Assembly (NCBI GenBank): GCA_017428625.1
Contig: JAFRQM010000021.1
Span: 49,950-113,949, forward strand
Reading direction: 5' to 3'
From: Clostridia bacterium
GTDB lineage: Bacteria > Bacillota > Clostridia > Oscillospirales > Acutalibacteraceae
DNA: 64,000 nt
A model generated the notes under the pieces. It was not told the DNA's origin, did not search any database, and worked only from the letters and a program-made list of their open reading frames with translations. The translations under genes were made by a program, and so were the position numbers. Of this stretch, positions 17,095 through 25,000 are shown one piece after another (positions within the stretch are counted from its first letter, which is position 1; the number at the start of each line of letters is the position of its first letter).

Positions 17095-18381
17095 ATGCTC
17101 GATATTAAATTTGTTCGTGAAAACCCCGATGTTGTAAAAGAAAATATCAAAAAGAAGTTTCAGGATTCCAAACTTCCGCTTGTTGACGAGGCAATCAAGC
17201 TTGACGCCGATTTCAGGGCGGCCAAAACCCGCGCGGACAATCTGCGCGCCGAAAAAAACAAAGTTTCAAAGCAGATAGGCGCGCTTATGGCTCAAGGCAA
17301 AAAAGATGAGGCGGAGCAGGTTAAACAGCAGGTGGCGAACTATGCCGCCGAACTTGCGGAACTTGAAAAACTCGAACCCGAACTTGAAGAAAAACTCAAA
17401 AAAGTTATGATGGTTATTCCCAACATCATTGACGACAGCGTTCCTGTCGGAAAAGATGACAGCGAAAATGTCGAGATTGAAAAATTCGGTGAACCCGTTG
17501 TTCCCGATTTTGAAATACCCTATCATACCGAGATTATGGAGAAATTCTGCGGCATTGACCTTGACTCCGCGCGCCGTGTTGCGGGCGAAGGTTTCTATTA
17601 CCTTATGGGCGATATAGCGAGAGTTCACTCCGCGGTTATTGCCTATGCGCGTGACTTCATGATTAACCGCGGTTTCACCTACTGTGTGCCCCCGTTTATG
17701 ATAAGAAGCAATGTCGTTACAGGTGTTATGAGTTTTGCCGAAATGGACGCCATGATGTATAAAATCGAAGGTGAGGATCTCTACCTTATAGGCACCAGCG
17801 AACATTCAATGATAGGCAAATATATTGACACGATTATTCCTGAGGATTCTCTTCCGCACTGCCTTACGAGTTATTCGCCCTGCTTCCGCAAAGAAAAGGG
17901 CGCTCACGGCATAGAGGAGCGCGGAGTTTACCGCATTCACCAGTTTGAAAAACAGGAAATGATTGTTGTATGCAAACCCGAAGAGAGCAGAATCTGGTTT
18001 GACAAGCTCTGGCAGAACACCGTTGACCTTTTCCGCAGCCTTGATATCCCCGTGCGCACGCTTGAGTGCTGTTCCGGCGACCTTGCCGACCTGAAAGTCA
18101 AATCAATTGATGTTGAGGCATGGAGCCCCAGACAGAAGAAGTATTTTGAGGTGGGCAGCTGCTCCAACCTCAGCGACGCCCAGGCACGCAGGCTTAAAAT
18201 CCGTGTTGACGGCAAAGACGGCAAATATTTTGCCCACACACTCAACAACACGGTTGTTGCTCCTCCGAGAATGCTCATAGCATTTCTCGAAAACAATCTT
18301 CAGGCAGACGGTTCCGTTCTTATCCCTAAGGTTCTTCAGCCTTATATGGGCGGCACCGAAAAGCTTGTTCCCAAAAAATAA
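17095..18381 (+). CDS. serS: seryl-tRNA synthetase
   Basis: 428 residues, full length. N-terminal coiled-coil arm (~27-105) that contacts tRNA-Ser, then the class II catalytic core: motif 2 around CFRKEKGAHGIEERGVYRIHQFEKQE and motif 3 near LNNTVVAPPRMLIAFLE. The serine/ATP site segment LECCSGDLADLKVKSIDVEAW is intact. RBS AATGAGGTAAC. A hairpin lies just after the stop. Confidence 0.97.
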   Translation: MLDIKFVRENPDVVKENIKKKFQDSKLPLVDEAIKLDADFRAAKTRADNLRAEKNKVSKQIGALMAQGKKDEAEQVKQQVANYAAELAELEKLEPELEEKLKKVMMVIPNIIDDSVPVGKDDSENVEIEKFGEPVVPDFEIPYHTEIMEKFCGIDLDSARRVAGEGFYYLMGDIARVHSAVIAYARDFMINRGFTYCVPPFMIRSNVVTGVMSFAEMDAMMYKIEGEDLYLIGTSEHSMIGKYIDTIIPEDSLPHCLTSYSPCFRKEKGAHGIEERGVYRIHQFEKQEMIVVCKPEESRIWFDKLWQNTVDLFRSLDIPVRTLECCSGDLADLKVKSIDVEAWSPRQKKYFEVGSCSNLSDAQARRLKIRVDGKDGKYFAHTLNNTVVAPPRMLIAFLENNLQADGSVLIPKVLQPYMGGTEKLVPKK

Positions 18382-18391
18382 TCATTCAAAA

Positions 18392-18411
18392 GCCGGTGCG
18401 AAAGCGCCGGC
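18392..18411 (+). terminator. hairpin after serS
   Basis: Eight-base-pair stem GCCGGTGC / GCGCCGGC (one G-U) with a stable GAAA loop, but followed by AAAATATTTG instead of a T run, so termination may be partial. Confidence 0.45.
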
Positions 18412-18435
18412 AAAATATTTGAAAACAGGAATAAT

Positions 18436-19107
18436 ATGAGTTACAAATATGAACTTCACTGCCACACAGGCACGGTTTCGATGTGCGGCAAAGTTGAACC
18501 GAAAAGAATAGTTGAACTATACAAACAGCACGGCTACAGCGGAATTGTGCTGACCGATCACTACAGCGAACTGACTTTTTACAACCATCATCTTTTCAAT
18601 CCCGCAAAAGATATGGATTTTTATCTTTCCGCTTACCGTGAACTGAAAGAATACTGCAAAGACGATGAAGTTTTTACCGTTCTGCTGGGTGTTGAACTCA
18701 GGAGATATGCGCATACGGCGGATTTTCTTATTTACGGCATTGATGAAAAATTTCTGCTTGAGTGCGGCAATATGATGGCGTGGAGCGATCAAAGAATATT
18801 TGACGAAGTTCACAAGGCGGGCGGTCTTGTGTTTATGGCTCATCCTTTTCGCTGGTATATACGCGACAGAAACGAAAAAACCATTGACGGAACAGAGGTT
18901 TTCAACGGCAAAAACTCACCGGAGCGCAATAAAAAAGCTCATGAGTGGGCGCAAAAAACAGGCAAGCTTGTTTCAAGCGGCAGCGACTTTCACAAAGAGT
19001 GCGATGTCGCGAAAGGCGGAATTGAAACCGAAACAAAAATAAACACAAATGCCGACCTGCTCAGTGTTCTGAAATCGCGCAATTTCAAACTGATTGAAAA
19101 TTATTGA
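18436..19107 (+). CDS. PHP-domain phosphoesterase
   Basis: 223 residues, single PHP domain. Metal-binding motifs run in order: ELHCHTGT (residues 5-12), LTDHYS (~42), MAHPF near residue 136, and SGSDFHKEC near 177. PHP phosphoesterases hydrolyse nucleotide or sugar phosphates with two or three metals; this one lacks other domains, so the substrate is open. It lies 54 bases after serS. Its stop codon overlaps the -35 box of the next promoter. Confidence 0.85.
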   Translation: MSYKYELHCHTGTVSMCGKVEPKRIVELYKQHGYSGIVLTDHYSELTFYNHHLFNPAKDMDFYLSAYRELKEYCKDDEVFTVLLGVELRRYAHTADFLIYGIDEKFLLECGNMMAWSDQRIFDEVHKAGGLVFMAHPFRWYIRDRNEKTIDGTEVFNGKNSPERNKKAHEWAQKTGKLVSSGSDFHKECDVAKGGIETETKINTNADLLSVLKSRNFKLIENY

Positions 19108-19133
19108 CATTACCCACCCCGACAATGTATAAT
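19104..19133 (+). promoter_or_regulatory. strong promoter for reverse rubrerythrin
   Basis: Consensus TTGACA and TATAAT with an 18-bp spacer, 32 bases before the rubrerythrin start. Confidence 0.8.
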
Positions 19134-19165
19134 CATTTTAAATTATAATGACAGGAGAGAAAAAA

Positions 19166-19699
19166 ATGAAAAAGTATTACTGCCCCGTATGCGGTTATGA
19201 AAGTGACGAACCCATTGATGTTTGCCCCATTTGCGGCGCGAAAATGGCAGAGAGAGCCGATGACGCGGCCATGACATGGGCTGCCGAGCATATTGTAGGT
19301 GTTGCAAAGGATGTTGACCCCGAAATTCTTCAAGGTCTGCGTGACAATTTCAACGCTGAATGCTCCGAGGTGGGTATGTACCTCGCGATGGCAAGGGTTG
19401 CTTTCAGAGAGGGCTACCCCGAAATCGGCCTTTACTGGGAAAAAGCCGCTTATGAAGAGGCGGAGCACGCCGCAAAATTCGCCGAGCTTTTGGGTGAGGT
19501 TGTAACCGACTCCACCAAAAAGAACCTTGAAATGAGAGTTGCCGCTGAGAACGGCGCGACTCAGGGCAAAACCGACCTTGCGAAAAAAGCGAAAGAACTC
19601 GGCCTTGACGCCATTCACGACACGGTTCACGAAATGGCAAGAGACGAGGCAAGACACGGCAAGGCCTTCGCGGGTCTGCTTGAGAGATATTTCGGTTAA
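19166..19699 (+). CDS. reverse rubrerythrin (peroxide-reducing)
   Basis: 177 residues. The rubredoxin domain is N-terminal (CPVCGY at 6-11 and CPICG at 20-24), the reverse of classical rubrerythrin. The diiron four-helix domain follows with [33 protein letters not shown] and [12 protein letters not shown]. In clostridia these proteins reduce H2O2 with electrons from NADH or rubredoxin and protect anaerobes from oxygen. The start at 19166 is chosen because AGGAGA lies 7 bases upstream; an ATG at 19148 would add six unlikely residues. Its own strong promoter and terminator make it monocistronic. Confidence 0.94.
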   Translation: MKKYYCPVCGYESDEPIDVCPICGAKMAERADDAAMTWAAEHIVGVAKDVDPEILQGLRDNFNAECSEVGMYLAMARVAFREGYPEIGLYWEKAAYEEAEHAAKFAELLGEVVTDSTKKNLEMRVAAENGATQGKTDLAKKAKELGLDAIHDTVHEMARDEARHGKAFAGLLERYFG

Positions 19700-19740
19700 G
19701 CAAAAACCCTTTATTTCAGGAAATTTCAATTATTTCATCA

Positions 19741-19778
19741 GCAAAACAGCCGTCTGTGAAAACAGACGGCTGTTTTGC
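19741..19778. terminator. strong hairpin terminator
   Basis: Perfect 17-bp stem (GCAAAACAGCC... pairing with ...GGCTGTTTTGC) with a GAAA tetraloop, followed by TTTTCCGTTTTT on the plus strand. It separates the rubrerythrin gene from the converging Ig-like gene. Confidence 0.9.
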
Positions 19779-19811
19779 TTTTCCGTTTTTGACAGTTTAG
19801 TAATAACTGTT

Positions 19812-21104
19812 TTAAATGCTTATATTAAAAAACGCAAGAACTTTATTTATTAAATTGCGCACATAATCAATAACGGATAATACAAAGTCGAATATTTTAT
19901 CAAGAATGGTTTTCTCTGCCGGCTCTTCGCCGCCCGCTACGGTGAAACTGTAAGTTTTCTCTTCGCCGAGGGTTTTGCCGTTGTTTGCTTTTAGGTTTTT
20001 ACCGAGTTTAAGAGTGTAGCTGCCGCCGGCAAGTTCGCTGTATGAAAGTTCGGTGTATGTGTTGCCGTCGCTGTTCTTTGTGAAATCGCTGAATGTTACG
20101 CCTTCAACCTTTTTGCCGTCTGCGTCATAGATGCCTATCTGCCCGAAGTTCGCCGTCTGGTTGTCGGTCATCCCGCGCGAGAAGGTGATTACAATTTTTC
20201 CGCTTGCTTCAAGTTCCGCGCCCTCAAGGTCGCTGTCACCGGCTTTAACGGAAACAACTTCGAGAGGGTTGTTTCCGCCGCCTTCTCCCGAACCGTTGCC
20301 CTTAACGGAGAAAGAAATCTCCTGCTTTGTGCCGAGAGTGCTGCCGTTTTTCGCGGCGAAATCTTTGCCGACAGTCAGTTTATAATCGCCTTTGGCAAGT
20401 TCGCTGCCGAGAGTTATGGTAAACACGGTTTTGTCTGTGCCGGGAGATACAGATGAATCGGCTGCCGTGCCGTCTGCCGTTGTAACTTTGATTTTGCCGA
20501 TATTGTTCGCAAGAATACTTTCATCCGTAACATTGTTGGAGAATGTCAGAGTGATTTCCGACCCTGCGGGAATTTTTGAACCGCTGAGGTCCGCATCGCC
20601 GACCTTTGCCGAAACGAGAGTAAGTTGATTTTCTCCGCCGCCTTCTCCGGAACTGCTGCCTTCTCCCGATCCTTCGCCTTTAACAGAGAAAGAAATCTCC
20701 TGCTTTGTGCCGAGTGTGCTGCCGTTTTTCGCGGCGAAATCTTTACCTACAGTCAGTTTATAATCGCCTTTGGCAAGTTCGCTGCCGAGAGTTACGGTGA
20801 ACACGGTTTTGTCTGCGCCGGGAGATACAGATGCTTGCGCTTCGGTATCATCTGCCGTTCTGACTTTGATTTTGCCGATGTTATTCTCAAGAACACTTTC
20901 ATCTGTAACATTGTTTGAGAATGTCAGAGTGATTTCCGACCCTGCGGGAATTTTTGAACCGCTGAGGTCCGCGTCGCCGACCTTTGCCGAAACGAGAGTA
21001 AGTTGATTCTCTCCGCCGCCTTCTCCGCCTGCCGCAAACGCGGTAACATTGAGCACCATAAGAAGCGCAAGAAGAACGCTGAGAACTGAAGATGTTTTTT
21101 TCAT
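19812..21104 (-). CDS. secreted Ig-like repeat protein with amphipathic C-terminal tail
   Basis: 430 residues. Signal peptide ~1-24 ending at AFA-A. Three consecutive Ig-like domains of the SbsA/Big_5 type (LTLVSAKVGDADL ... EITLTFSNNVTDES ... GDYKLTVGKDFAAKNGSTLG); the first two are almost identical and the third is diverged. Glycine/serine-glutamate linkers (GEGSGEGSSSGEGGG) join them. The last ~30 residues (ILDKIFDFVLSVIDYV then RNLINKVLAFFN) form an amphipathic, hydrophobic tail instead of LPXTG or a normal membrane anchor. Probably a surface spacer or adhesion protein; it lies 18 bases after a related Ig-like gene. Confidence 0.75.
   Translation of the reverse strand: MKKTSSVLSVLLALLMVLNVTAFAAGGEGGGENQLTLVSAKVGDADLSGSKIPAGSEITLTFSNNVTDESVLENNIGKIKVRTADDTEAQASVSPGADKTVFTVTLGSELAKGDYKLTVGKDFAAKNGSTLGTKQEISFSVKGEGSGEGSSSGEGGGENQLTLVSAKVGDADLSGSKIPAGSEITLTFSNNVTDESILANNIGKIKVTTADGTAADSSVSPGTDKTVFTITLGSELAKGDYKLTVGKDFAAKNGSTLGTKQEISFSVKGNGSGEGGGNNPLEVVSVKAGDSDLEGAELEASGKIVITFSRGMTDNQTANFGQIGIYDADGKKVEGVTFSDFTKNSDGNTYTELSYSELAGGSYTLKLGKNLKANNGKTLGEEKTYSFTVAGGEEPAEKTILDKIFDFVLSVIDYVRNLINKVLAFFNISI
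20271..20648 (-). repeat. 378-bp in-gene tandem repeat, second unit
   Basis: Codes residues 153-278 of the Ig-like protein. It repeats the neighbouring unit with the same 126-codon period; most codons are identical at the DNA level, and differences cluster in the middle of the unit. Confidence 0.9.
20649..21026 (-). repeat. 378-bp in-gene tandem repeat, first unit
   Basis: Codes residues 27-152 of the Ig-like protein. Matching anchor sequences (for example GAAACGAGAG) occur at 20989 and 20611, exactly 378 bases apart. Confidence 0.9.
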
Positions 21105-21122
21105 TATTAATGCTTCCTTTCG

Positions 21123-22166
21123 TTAAGTGTTATTACTCTTTTTCTTTTTTATGGTTAATGCAATCGCCGGAACAGCGATGACTGCAATTATACCCGTTAT
21201 TATATACGGAAGGTTTTTACGCACGCCTTTACTGCTTTCTTCCGCCGGGGAAGTGTCGCCGGACTGATTCTGCTGAGTAACAGATTCGGAATATGTCACG
21301 GTGTTTTCAGATTTTGCAGTTTCATTCCAAGACCACAGTTCAGACTGCAGAGCGGTTTCTGCCTGAGTTGCTGACTGCGTTAAAGTCACATTTGATACAT
21401 TTTTTTCGGCTGTTGCGGTCGTTGTTTTAACAGTAGTTCCGCCGTCTTGCGCCGAAGTCGCTTTTGCTGTTGAAACTGCCCTGTGTGTTATTTCACGCTT
21501 TATTTTTTCAGCCGCGGCAGTCTGCTTTGCCTCAACGGGTTTTGTCGTTGCGGCAACGGTTGTTGCCGTATCGGCTGACGGTTTTGTTGTTGAGGAAGAA
21601 CCGGCATACCCTACGCCCGCCGAAACTCTTTTGATTGTTGTATTTGCCGACGGGGGTTTGGTAATGGTTGTTGAAGGAGCGGCGGTTGTGGCTTTTTCTT
21701 TAACTGTTGTGAAACTTATATAACTGTCTTTTCCGAGACTGACGCCGCTTTTTGATGTGATATCTTTACCGATTTTAAGCAGGTAAGAAGTATCATATTC
21801 AAGAGAGGATTCGGGTATAACAGTTACTATCCGCTTGATTGACGGATCAACCTGATCATCACCCATAATAATATTTATCGGAACGCTGTTTCCGTCAACG
21901 TCAGTCATGGAAAAACATTTCATATTGTTTTCTTTCACGGTAAAATGAACAACATTTTTATTGAATGTCAGCACAATTTCAGGGTTGAGCGATACATTCT
22001 GCTCTCCGTTTGCAATGCTTGAGGATTCAAGAGCAAGCGGTTTGTCTTTGCCTCCGCCCGTTCCGTCACCGTTTCCGCCTTCGGCTGAAACTGTGACCGC
22101 AAAAGCCGGAATAATCAAAACAGCGGCAATAAAGGCAGTTATTCTGTGCGCGATGTTTTTATTCAA
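21123..22166 (-). CDS. secreted Ig-like protein with Thr-rich stalk and C-terminal membrane anchor
   Basis: 347 residues from a TTG start with AGAGGTGA eight bases upstream. Signal peptide ~1-28; one Big_5-like domain (~40-155: LNPEIVLTFNKNVVHF ... SYLLKIGKDITSKSG); a long Thr/Ala/Lys-rich stalk (~160-310) containing KREITHRAV; and a C-terminal transmembrane helix (NLPYIITGIIAVIAVPAIAL) followed by KKKK. It is therefore a membrane-tethered surface protein without a sortase motif. Last-but-one gene of a leftward series; the stop of the frameshifted Cys-rich gene overlaps its RBS. Confidence 0.75.
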   Translation of the reverse strand: MNKNIAHRITAFIAAVLIIPAFAVTVSAEGGNGDGTGGGKDKPLALESSSIANGEQNVSLNPEIVLTFNKNVVHFTVKENNMKCFSMTDVDGNSVPINIIMGDDQVDPSIKRIVTVIPESSLEYDTSYLLKIGKDITSKSGVSLGKDSYISFTTVKEKATTAAPSTTITKPPSANTTIKRVSAGVGYAGSSSTTKPSADTATTVAATTKPVEAKQTAAAEKIKREITHRAVSTAKATSAQDGGTTVKTTTATAEKNVSNVTLTQSATQAETALQSELWSWNETAKSENTVTYSESVTQQNQSGDTSPAEESSKGVRKNLPYIITGIIAVIAVPAIALTIKKKKSNNT

Positions 22167-22170
22167 ATAA

Positions 22171-22373
22171 TCACCTCTTCATACATTCAAAACTATCGGA
22201 TGTCCACCGCCGGTAGCGGCAATTGTAACAGCTTGTCTCATCATCACACACGAGTTCATCCTCGCAGTCTTCTTTGAAAAAGCGGCAGTTTTGCGCAACA
22301 GATGCCGCCTCGTCAAATGAGTTTCTGCCGCCGGTAAACACGGTTTTCCGTTTTGTTCTTCCCAGTAAGTCAT
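22171..22373 (-). pseudogene. small Cys-rich protein gene, apparently frameshifted
   Basis: The ATG at 22373 overlaps the stop of the TiaS-like gene (ATGA), and the frame reads MTYWEEQNGK. At a run of four A (minus strand; 22344-22347) the sense continues in another frame: VFTGGRNSFDEAASVAQNC, then CEDELVCDDETSCYNCRYRR and WTSDSFECMKR, ending at 22171. Adding one A would restore a single 67-residue protein with seven cysteines, including CYNC. The lower-frame continuation of the ATG frame looks like noise. It could be a real mutation, an assembly indel or programmed slippage. I do not recognise a named family; position in the Mo/W locus suggests a metal or cofactor role. Confidence 0.65.
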
Positions 22374-23107
22374 TGATTTTTCTCTTTGTTCGTTTTTATT
22401 TTGGGTTTTGGCATATAACTGCCGTTTTCACTGACTATCACGGCTGTTATCTGCCCTTTGCCGTAAAGCAGTTTGGTGGGATGAACGAATCTGATTTTCA
22501 GGTTCTGCGTAATTTCGTTCCCGTTTTCGTCGGCAAATCGTTCAATGCCGAAAACATCGGCAAACTCCCCTGAAGTCCAGTCAGGTTTGCCGGGAAGAGG
22601 CTGAAGTTTACCCTTGATTCTGCCCTCTTCTTTGCCCGCGCGCAGCGCCGCGCCGGCAAGAGCGCCTATTATTCCGTCGCCGGTGCCTCCGTGTTCGCTG
22701 AGGTGCAGTTCGCCGTTGAATTTTTCTGCCGCTTCACGGGCGTCAGCTTTGGTAAGAACCTCATTCTGGGCGCGTTTGCCGAAATCAACAAGGGCTGAAT
22801 AATCGAGAGACTCATTATCTGCCAGAATGCAAAGACCGGGGTCTGAACCTTCGGCGGAATACTCTTCAAGATATTTTCCGCAAAACTCCGTCAGCGCGTC
22901 GGGGTCGTCCGTGTGAACCGAACAGCACATGGAACTGTTGTGAGATGTGTATGGAATATCGTCGTGAATAAAAAGCTGGTAACGCACCGTAAAACCGCAT
23001 TCGGCAAGGCCTTTTATTGCGGCTTCACCCATCATATTTTCAAGCAGTTCGCCGGTGCCGATACTGTCAAAATTATCGGTGTCGTCTATGCATACAAACA
23101 GATTCAT
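22370..23107 (-). CDS. TiaS-like ATP-dependent ligase-fold protein
   Basis: 245 residues. The N-terminus NLFVCIDDTDNFDSIGTG matches the IDDTD..GTG hallmark of TiaS (tRNA-Ile2 agmatinylcytidine synthetase, archaeal), and HGGTGDGIIGALAGAALRA (~145-163) is a second conserved glycine-rich block. Bacterial relatives without the full TiaS domain set are uncharacterised, so tRNA modification is not implied. The start at 23107 is two bases after the upstream stop and has GAAAGGGG upstream; a longer frame would begin inside the substrate-binding gene. It is translationally coupled to an ABC importer under a Moco/Tuco-type riboswitch. Confidence 0.7.
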   Translation of the reverse strand: MNLFVCIDDTDNFDSIGTGELLENMMGEAAIKGLAECGFTVRYQLFIHDDIPYTSHNSSMCCSVHTDDPDALTEFCGKYLEEYSAEGSDPGLCILADNESLDYSALVDFGKRAQNEVLTKADAREAAEKFNGELHLSEHGGTGDGIIGALAGAALRAGKEEGRIKGKLQPLPGKPDWTSGEFADVFGIERFADENGNEITQNLKIRFVHPTKLLYGKGQITAVIVSENGSYMPKPKIKTNKEKNQ

Positions 23108-23108
23108 A

Positions 23109-24179
23109 TTATGCGGCGCCCCTTTCTGTTTTCGGCTCGCGCATTTCGGCGCCTTCAATTATGGATTCAAGCCATTCATCGGTAATTGCAAAGCCGAAAA
23201 ATGTTTTGTAGAAAGTTTTTACTTCAGAACTTATATCGACTTTGAACGTGTCGGGATAAAGCAGTTTCATAAGCCAGAGAATTGCCAGAGGCGTTTCAAA
23301 ACTCGAAGGGTGCCCCCATCTTGTAATGCCTATGGGAATCTGATAAACCTCCTTGTTCGCAACGCAGGCAAGCCCCTGCCATTTTGAATCGCCGAGAATA
23401 TAATCATCCACCTGCGCCTCGTTGCAGATTATAATGTCGGGGTTCCACACATAAATCTGCTCAAGCGTGGTGTATGCCTTTTCACCTTCAATGCTTAGTT
23501 TTCCGCTTTGCAGTGAAACATTTTCAACTCCTGTCAGCGCTATCCATTGCGCGCAGTAACTGCCTTCATAATCTGTTCTAACGGCTTCATTTACGGAGTG
23601 GTAAAGGCGTTTCGGCGTGCCGACGGCGTCTTTTTCCGCTCGGTCGATAATCGAGCGGAAATATGAAATGTATTCCTGCGCTTTTTTTTCATTTTTAAAC
23701 ACTTTTCCGAGAATATCAACGGCTTTCAGCTGGTCTTCAATGGTTTCGTAACCTATCACAATGTAAGGGATGCCCATCGCGTCGATTTTTGCCAGTTCCG
23801 TTTCGTTTTCATAAACGCCCGAATTCATAATGATAAGGTCGGTGTTTTTTGCCATTATTTCTTCCGCGTTGACCGAACCGCTGTTTTTGACAACCGCCGC
23901 GTTTTCAAGCGAAGGGCAAATCTGCATAAGCAGACGGCTTCTCGCGGCGTTGTTGGTGAACGAGGTGATTTTGTCTCCGCAGCCGAGCATAACGATTACC
24001 GGACCTGAAAACGGGCAGAGTGTGCATACCGATTGCGGGTCTGAGGGCACCTCAACCTCTCTGCCGGCGGAATCTGTTACCGAAAAATCCCCTTTGACAG
24101 AAGGCTTTGCGGGAGCGCACCCGCAAAAATAAACTGTTATTACAATCAGCGTAAGAACAATTGCCGCGCACCTTTTCAT
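23109..24179 (-). CDS. FecB-type ABC transporter substrate-binding lipoprotein
   Basis: 356 residues; lipobox YFCGCA near residue 20. Periplasmic-binding-protein type 2 fold: SVTDSAGREVEVPSDPQSV, later DLIIMNSGVYENETE, WNPDIIICNEAQ, and WQGLACVANKEVYQIPIG. Proteins of this class bind iron-siderophore, B12, heme or, in the MolA group, molybdate/tungstate. The location between a Mo/W-cofactor riboswitch and cofactor genes favours an oxyanion of Mo or W. The ATG overlaps the ATPase stop (ATGA). Confidence 0.85.
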   Translation of the reverse strand: MKRCAAIVLTLIVITVYFCGCAPAKPSVKGDFSVTDSAGREVEVPSDPQSVCTLCPFSGPVIVMLGCGDKITSFTNNAARSRLLMQICPSLENAAVVKNSGSVNAEEIMAKNTDLIIMNSGVYENETELAKIDAMGIPYIVIGYETIEDQLKAVDILGKVFKNEKKAQEYISYFRSIIDRAEKDAVGTPKRLYHSVNEAVRTDYEGSYCAQWIALTGVENVSLQSGKLSIEGEKAYTTLEQIYVWNPDIIICNEAQVDDYILGDSKWQGLACVANKEVYQIPIGITRWGHPSSFETPLAILWLMKLLYPDTFKVDISSEVKTFYKTFFGFAITDEWLESIIEGAEMREPKTERGAA

Positions 24180-25000
24180 AAACTTTCTCCCTGCTGCGAA
24201 CCGCTGCCGAAAACGGCAACGGATTTTATTGTTTTGCCGCCGTCTGTTTCAATTTTGCGAACAGCGGCGTGAACGCCGTAAACTTCAAGCAGCGTTTTCG
24301 GCGTGATAAGTTCGCCCGGTGTGCCCGTAAGGGCGGGCTTTCCTTTGCAGAGCATTACCGCTTTTGTCTTTATTCCATCCGATTCAAAATACAGAGGGTG
24401 CTGCAGGGCGTGTGTTGCCATAAGCACGGATATTCCCTCATTGCGGACAAAAGCGATCAGCATTTCAAGAAACATAAGTTCGTTTTTGAAGTCAAGCGAA
24501 CTCGTCGGTTCGTCAAGAACAATCAGAGGCGCTTCCTGCGCAATGGCGCGTGCGAGCAGCACAAGTTTGCGTTCGCCGCCCGAAAGTTCCGTGTAAGGTC
24601 TTTGTGCAAATTCTTCAATGCCTGCGCGCGCTATTGATGAATCGCATATTTCATAATCTTCCCTGTCGGGCGCGCCGAAAATTCCCGACCGCGCCGTTCT
24701 GCCCATCAGCACAACTTCCCTGACAGTGTATGGAAAAGCCGGTGTGTGAAACTGAGGAACATACGAAACAAGACGGGCAAGATCGGGCCTTGATAATGAA
24801 AGAACATCTCTGCCGCAGACTTTAATACTGCCTGTAAATGAGCGATGAAAGCCCTGCACGCAGTCAAGCAGAGTGGTCTTGCCGCTCCCGTTGGGACCCA
24901 GCAGGCATATAATTTCGCCTTTATCAGCCGAAAGAGACAGGCTGTCAAGAACAGGCGCCTTGCCGTATGAAAAGCAAAGGTTTTCAATATTCAATATCAT
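24176..25000 (-). CDS. FecE/MolC-type ABC transporter ATP-binding protein
   Basis: 274 residues starting at ATG 25000, which overlaps the permease stop. Walker A LLGPNGSGKTT (~33-43), ABC signature ELSGGERKLVLLARA (~137-151), Walker B LIVLDEPTSSLD. Energises the FecCD-type importer. A longer in-frame reading exists upstream within the permease gene but holds no ABC sequence. Expected to import molybdate or tungstate given the riboswitch context; iron or B12 cannot be ruled out from sequence alone. Confidence 0.92.
   Translation of the reverse strand: MILNIENLCFSYGKAPVLDSLSLSADKGEIICLLGPNGSGKTTLLDCVQGFHRSFTGSIKVCGRDVLSLSRPDLARLVSYVPQFHTPAFPYTVREVVLMGRTARSGIFGAPDREDYEICDSSIARAGIEEFAQRPYTELSGGERKLVLLARAIAQEAPLIVLDEPTSSLDFKNELMFLEMLIAFVRNEGISVLMATHALQHPLYFESDGIKTKAVMLCKGKPALTGTPGELITPKTLLEVYGVHAAVRKIETDGGKTIKSVAVFGSGSQQGESL

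Noticed and set aside
20271..21026. Possible CRISPR or mobile repeat because of high direct-repeat identity
   Set aside because: The repeats are in frame, code an Ig domain and have no spacers.
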